A program made the position numbers and the translations under genes. From Candidatus Heimdallarchaeota archaeon (GTDB taxonomy: Archaea; Asgardarchaeota; Heimdallarchaeia; JABLTI01), in NCBI GenBank assembly GCA_023128635.1, contig JAGMDP010000157.1, positions 1 through 16,309 of the forward strand: a stretch of DNA of 16,309 nucleotides. Direction: 5' to 3'. A model generated the notes under the pieces. The model saw only the letters and a program-made list of their open reading frames with translations. It did not search any database and was not told the origin of the DNA. Below, in pieces: positions 14,867 through 16,309 of this stretch. Numbering within the stretch: position 1 is the stretch's first letter; each line of letters begins with the position of its first letter.

Positions 14867-14909
14867 ATAATGATTCACCCAAATAATAAGTAGAAGATAG
14901 TATTAGTTA

Positions 14910-14914
14910 GGGGG
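14910..14914 (+). promoter_or_regulatory. G-rich ribosome binding site of the 139-residue gene
   Basis: GGGGG preceded by A, 6 bases before the ATG at 14921. It pairs imperfectly with a CCUCC-type anti-Shine-Dalgarno sequence. It differs from the GGTGA and GAGG sites of other genes here. The TATA-like TTATATAA at 14863-14870 would start transcription near 14893. Confidence 0.45.
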
Positions 14915-14920
14915 AATTAC

Positions 14921-15340
14921 ATGAAAGAAAGAACTCAACTAGAGATAGCATGTGCGGAAATTGTTGGTGATGAGACAAATCAATACTACGATATCCTTTC
15001 AGAAATGTTGATAATGAATCCTCATTTATTAAAGAAAGATGATACTAGACTTTCTGCTCAATTTACTTCTATACTTTTCAGTGAAGAAGTTGAAGACAAA
15101 GCTCATCTTATCTGTAGTATTATTGAAACAATTGATAATAAATCAGAGGATAAATATGTAAAACAAGCTAAGCTCTTGTTAGAAATCGATCCTGTTCTTG
15201 AAATTACAAAACAAATTGTTGATAAACTCAAAACATTTCCAAATCCAAATTATTCGGAAATAATGAGAAAAGTGAATATTCATAAAGATGAAGTAAGAAT
15301 AATTCGAAGAGGATTTGTATATCATAAAAGACGTGTCTAA
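14921..15340 (+). CDS. Small, mostly helical protein of unknown function
   Basis: 139 residues; I do not recognise the family. There is no signal peptide or membrane helix. Predicted helices with alternating acidic and hydrophobic residues run through about 5-115 (LEIACAEIVG, YYDILSEMLIM, AHLICSIIETID, YVKQAKLLLEIDP), with recurring (N/D)P turns (NPHLL, DPVLEI). The C-terminus is strongly basic (EVRIIRRGF then HKRRV) and could bind nucleic acid or acidic lipid. The start is supported by a G-rich site 6 bases upstream and a TATA-like box about 55 bases upstream. Its stop is 1 base from the convergent LigB-like stop. It sits in a spacer that is only about 130 bases in the other copy of the duplicated region, so it was inserted here or lost there. 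Confidence 0.7.
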   Translation: MKERTQLEIACAEIVGDETNQYYDILSEMLIMNPHLLKKDDTRLSAQFTSILFSEEVEDKAHLICSIIETIDNKSEDKYVKQAKLLLEIDPVLEITKQIVDKLKTFPNPNYSEIMRKVNIHKDEVRIIRRGFVYHKRRV

Positions 15341-15341
15341 T

Positions 15342-16172
15342 TCAAAGATATTTTGCTACCATCATTCCGTAGTATGTAGGAGCTGACCTACTTGTTACTT
15401 CGGGTTTCAATTTCTTCTTCTCCAGCATTCCTTGAAGCATAACAAAACCAATGTAGCCGCAACAAAGTGCTTCTCCTAGTTTTGGAACTGCTTTCTTTAC
15501 GAGTAATTTTGAATCTAAAGACCCAGCCCATTCTTCCATAAGAGCATCAAAAGGCGCAGCATCTTCAGAGAAACCGTAAGGACCGTCTTTATCATGAGTA
15601 TGGCCCATGTCAGCACTTATAATAATAACAACATTTTTCTTCAATTTTTCAAAGAAAAGTCGAAGATCATTACCTAAGCATAATGTTTCCGGAATTAATT
15701 CTTCTGTTTGATCATGCCTACGTAAGGGTTGTGAAAGAAGAACGTATTTGGGTTTTGAAGAGATTTTTCTGAGGAACCATAATGGAACCGCATCCCCCCA
15801 TCTTAGATTTACTTCAACACCTGGAGTGTATGCAGCTATTCCAGTAACAGCTGTTTCTTTTTCCAGAAGATAATCAAGTAATTTATTCGAAATCTCTTGA
15901 TCAATATCAATTTTAACAGTATAATTCTGATATTCATTCTCCCACTCACAAGATGCGATAGCTCCTTTATTCAAGCAAATACCAAAATCATTTGACAAAG
16001 CAATACCATGTGGAGACGTCATGAAAATTAAATCAGGTTTTAGTTTCTCTATTGCTTTAGTAGCATCAATCATTGCTTTGTGAAGATCTTTGGCTTCTTT
16101 CGGAAGTCCCTTTTTCTTTGGGTCAAGTATCATTGACCCATGTGGTAGAATAAATGCCCCAACAATAACCAT
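15342..16172 (-). CDS. Class III extradiol dioxygenase-family (LigB/MEMO-like) protein
   Basis: 276 residues from the ATG at 16172. A GTG at 16217 would add 15 residues, but GAGG lies 8 bases before the ATG and the family begins right at xIVGAxxLPHG. Conserved points: LPHG (His11), SPHG (His55), SADMGHTHDKDGPYGFSEDAAPFDALM (186-212) and KLGEALCCGY (Glu234). In LigB-type enzymes two histidines and a glutamate bind Fe(II), fitting His11, His55 and Glu234; MEMO proteins share the fold without dioxygenase activity. The real substrate is unknown, and either an oxygen-dependent ring-cleaving enzyme or a MEMO/AMMECR1-type role is possible. The C-terminal MMVAKYL is duplicated near 13499, evidence that a second copy once existed next to the AhpD-like gene. 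Family confident, activity not. Confidence 0.85.
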   Translation of the reverse strand: MVIVGAFILPHGSMILDPKKKGLPKEAKDLHKAMIDATKAIEKLKPDLIFMTSPHGIALSNDFGICLNKGAIASCEWENEYQNYTVKIDIDQEISNKLLDYLLEKETAVTGIAAYTPGVEVNLRWGDAVPLWFLRKISSKPKYVLLSQPLRRHDQTEELIPETLCLGNDLRLFFEKLKKNVVIIISADMGHTHDKDGPYGFSEDAAPFDALMEEWAGSLDSKLLVKKAVPKLGEALCCGYIGFVMLQGMLEKKKLKPEVTSRSAPTYYGMMVAKYL

Positions 16173-16180
16173 TTGACTAT

Positions 16181-16184
16181 CCTC
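16181..16184 (-). promoter_or_regulatory. Shine-Dalgarno site fixing the LigB-like start
   Basis: GAGG on the minus strand, 8 bases before the ATG at 16172. It would lie inside the coding region if the upstream GTG (16217) were used. A TTTAAAT element near 16266-16272 is a possible TATA box. I see no gene in the last 90 bases of the window. Confidence 0.5.
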
Positions 16185-16309
16185 TGAAAATGAATGAGGA
16201 TATAAAACTAGATTCACTTCATTTATTTAGTTTTTCGTCGAGAGTATCATCTAAAAAAATTGAGATTTAAACATAACGAGAATAAAAAAAAGTAAAATAG
16301 GATAAAGAA

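Overview
The window is AT-rich archaeal DNA. Shine-Dalgarno-like GGTGA or GAGG sites, TATA boxes about 26 bases ahead of starts, an archaeal class III (prepilin-type) signal sequence, a RAD55/KaiC-like protein and a very long soluble PAS/GAF histidine kinase together suggest an Asgard-type archaeon (Heimdallarchaeia-like is my guess) or another large-genome archaeon. The lineage is inference; no rRNA or tRNA gene is visible.

Layout. 1-1359: the 3' part of a membrane-anchored ferrochelatase-like protein, then a clear hairpin/oligo-T terminator. 1467-2423: M19 membrane dipeptidase. 2431-6993 (minus): a 1520-residue sensor kinase with receiver, GAF, PAS, a duplicated GAF-PAS module and a C-terminal kinase core. 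7162-8235 (minus): extended SDR (NAD-dependent epimerase/dehydratase type). 8424-9179: RAD55/KaiC-like RecA-fold protein whose P-loop has lost the GKT residues. 9270-9839 (minus): two paralogous small winged-helix-like proteins with three conserved cysteines, divergent from 10031-11766, which encodes a DMT/EamA transporter and a helical-repeat protein. 11796-12644 (minus): type IV pilin-like protein. 12746-13369 (minus): AhpD/CMD-family protein with CxxCxxxH. 13620-14714: secreted, C-terminally anchored LVIVD beta-propeller. 14921-15340: unrecognised small helical protein. 15342-16172 (minus): class III extradiol dioxygenase (LigB/MEMO-like) protein.

The most notable signal is in 12.7-16.2 kb. 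The promoter and first codons of the AhpD-like gene recur, ungapped, 1407 bases away as a dead stub just past the LVIVD gene. The last seven codons plus stop of the LigB-like gene recur just ahead of the LVIVD gene, with only synonymous differences. The simplest reading is an old tandem duplication of a LigB-like/AhpD-like gene pair, in which the inner AhpD and LigB bodies were deleted and replaced by the LVIVD gene.

There is no single obvious pathway. The genes look like small transcription units with sensing or regulation (kinase, Cys winged helices, KaiC-like pseudo-ATPase), surface functions (pilin, propeller, transporter) and redox enzymes. I see no insertion sequence, CRISPR array or gene-free stretch over 300 bases.
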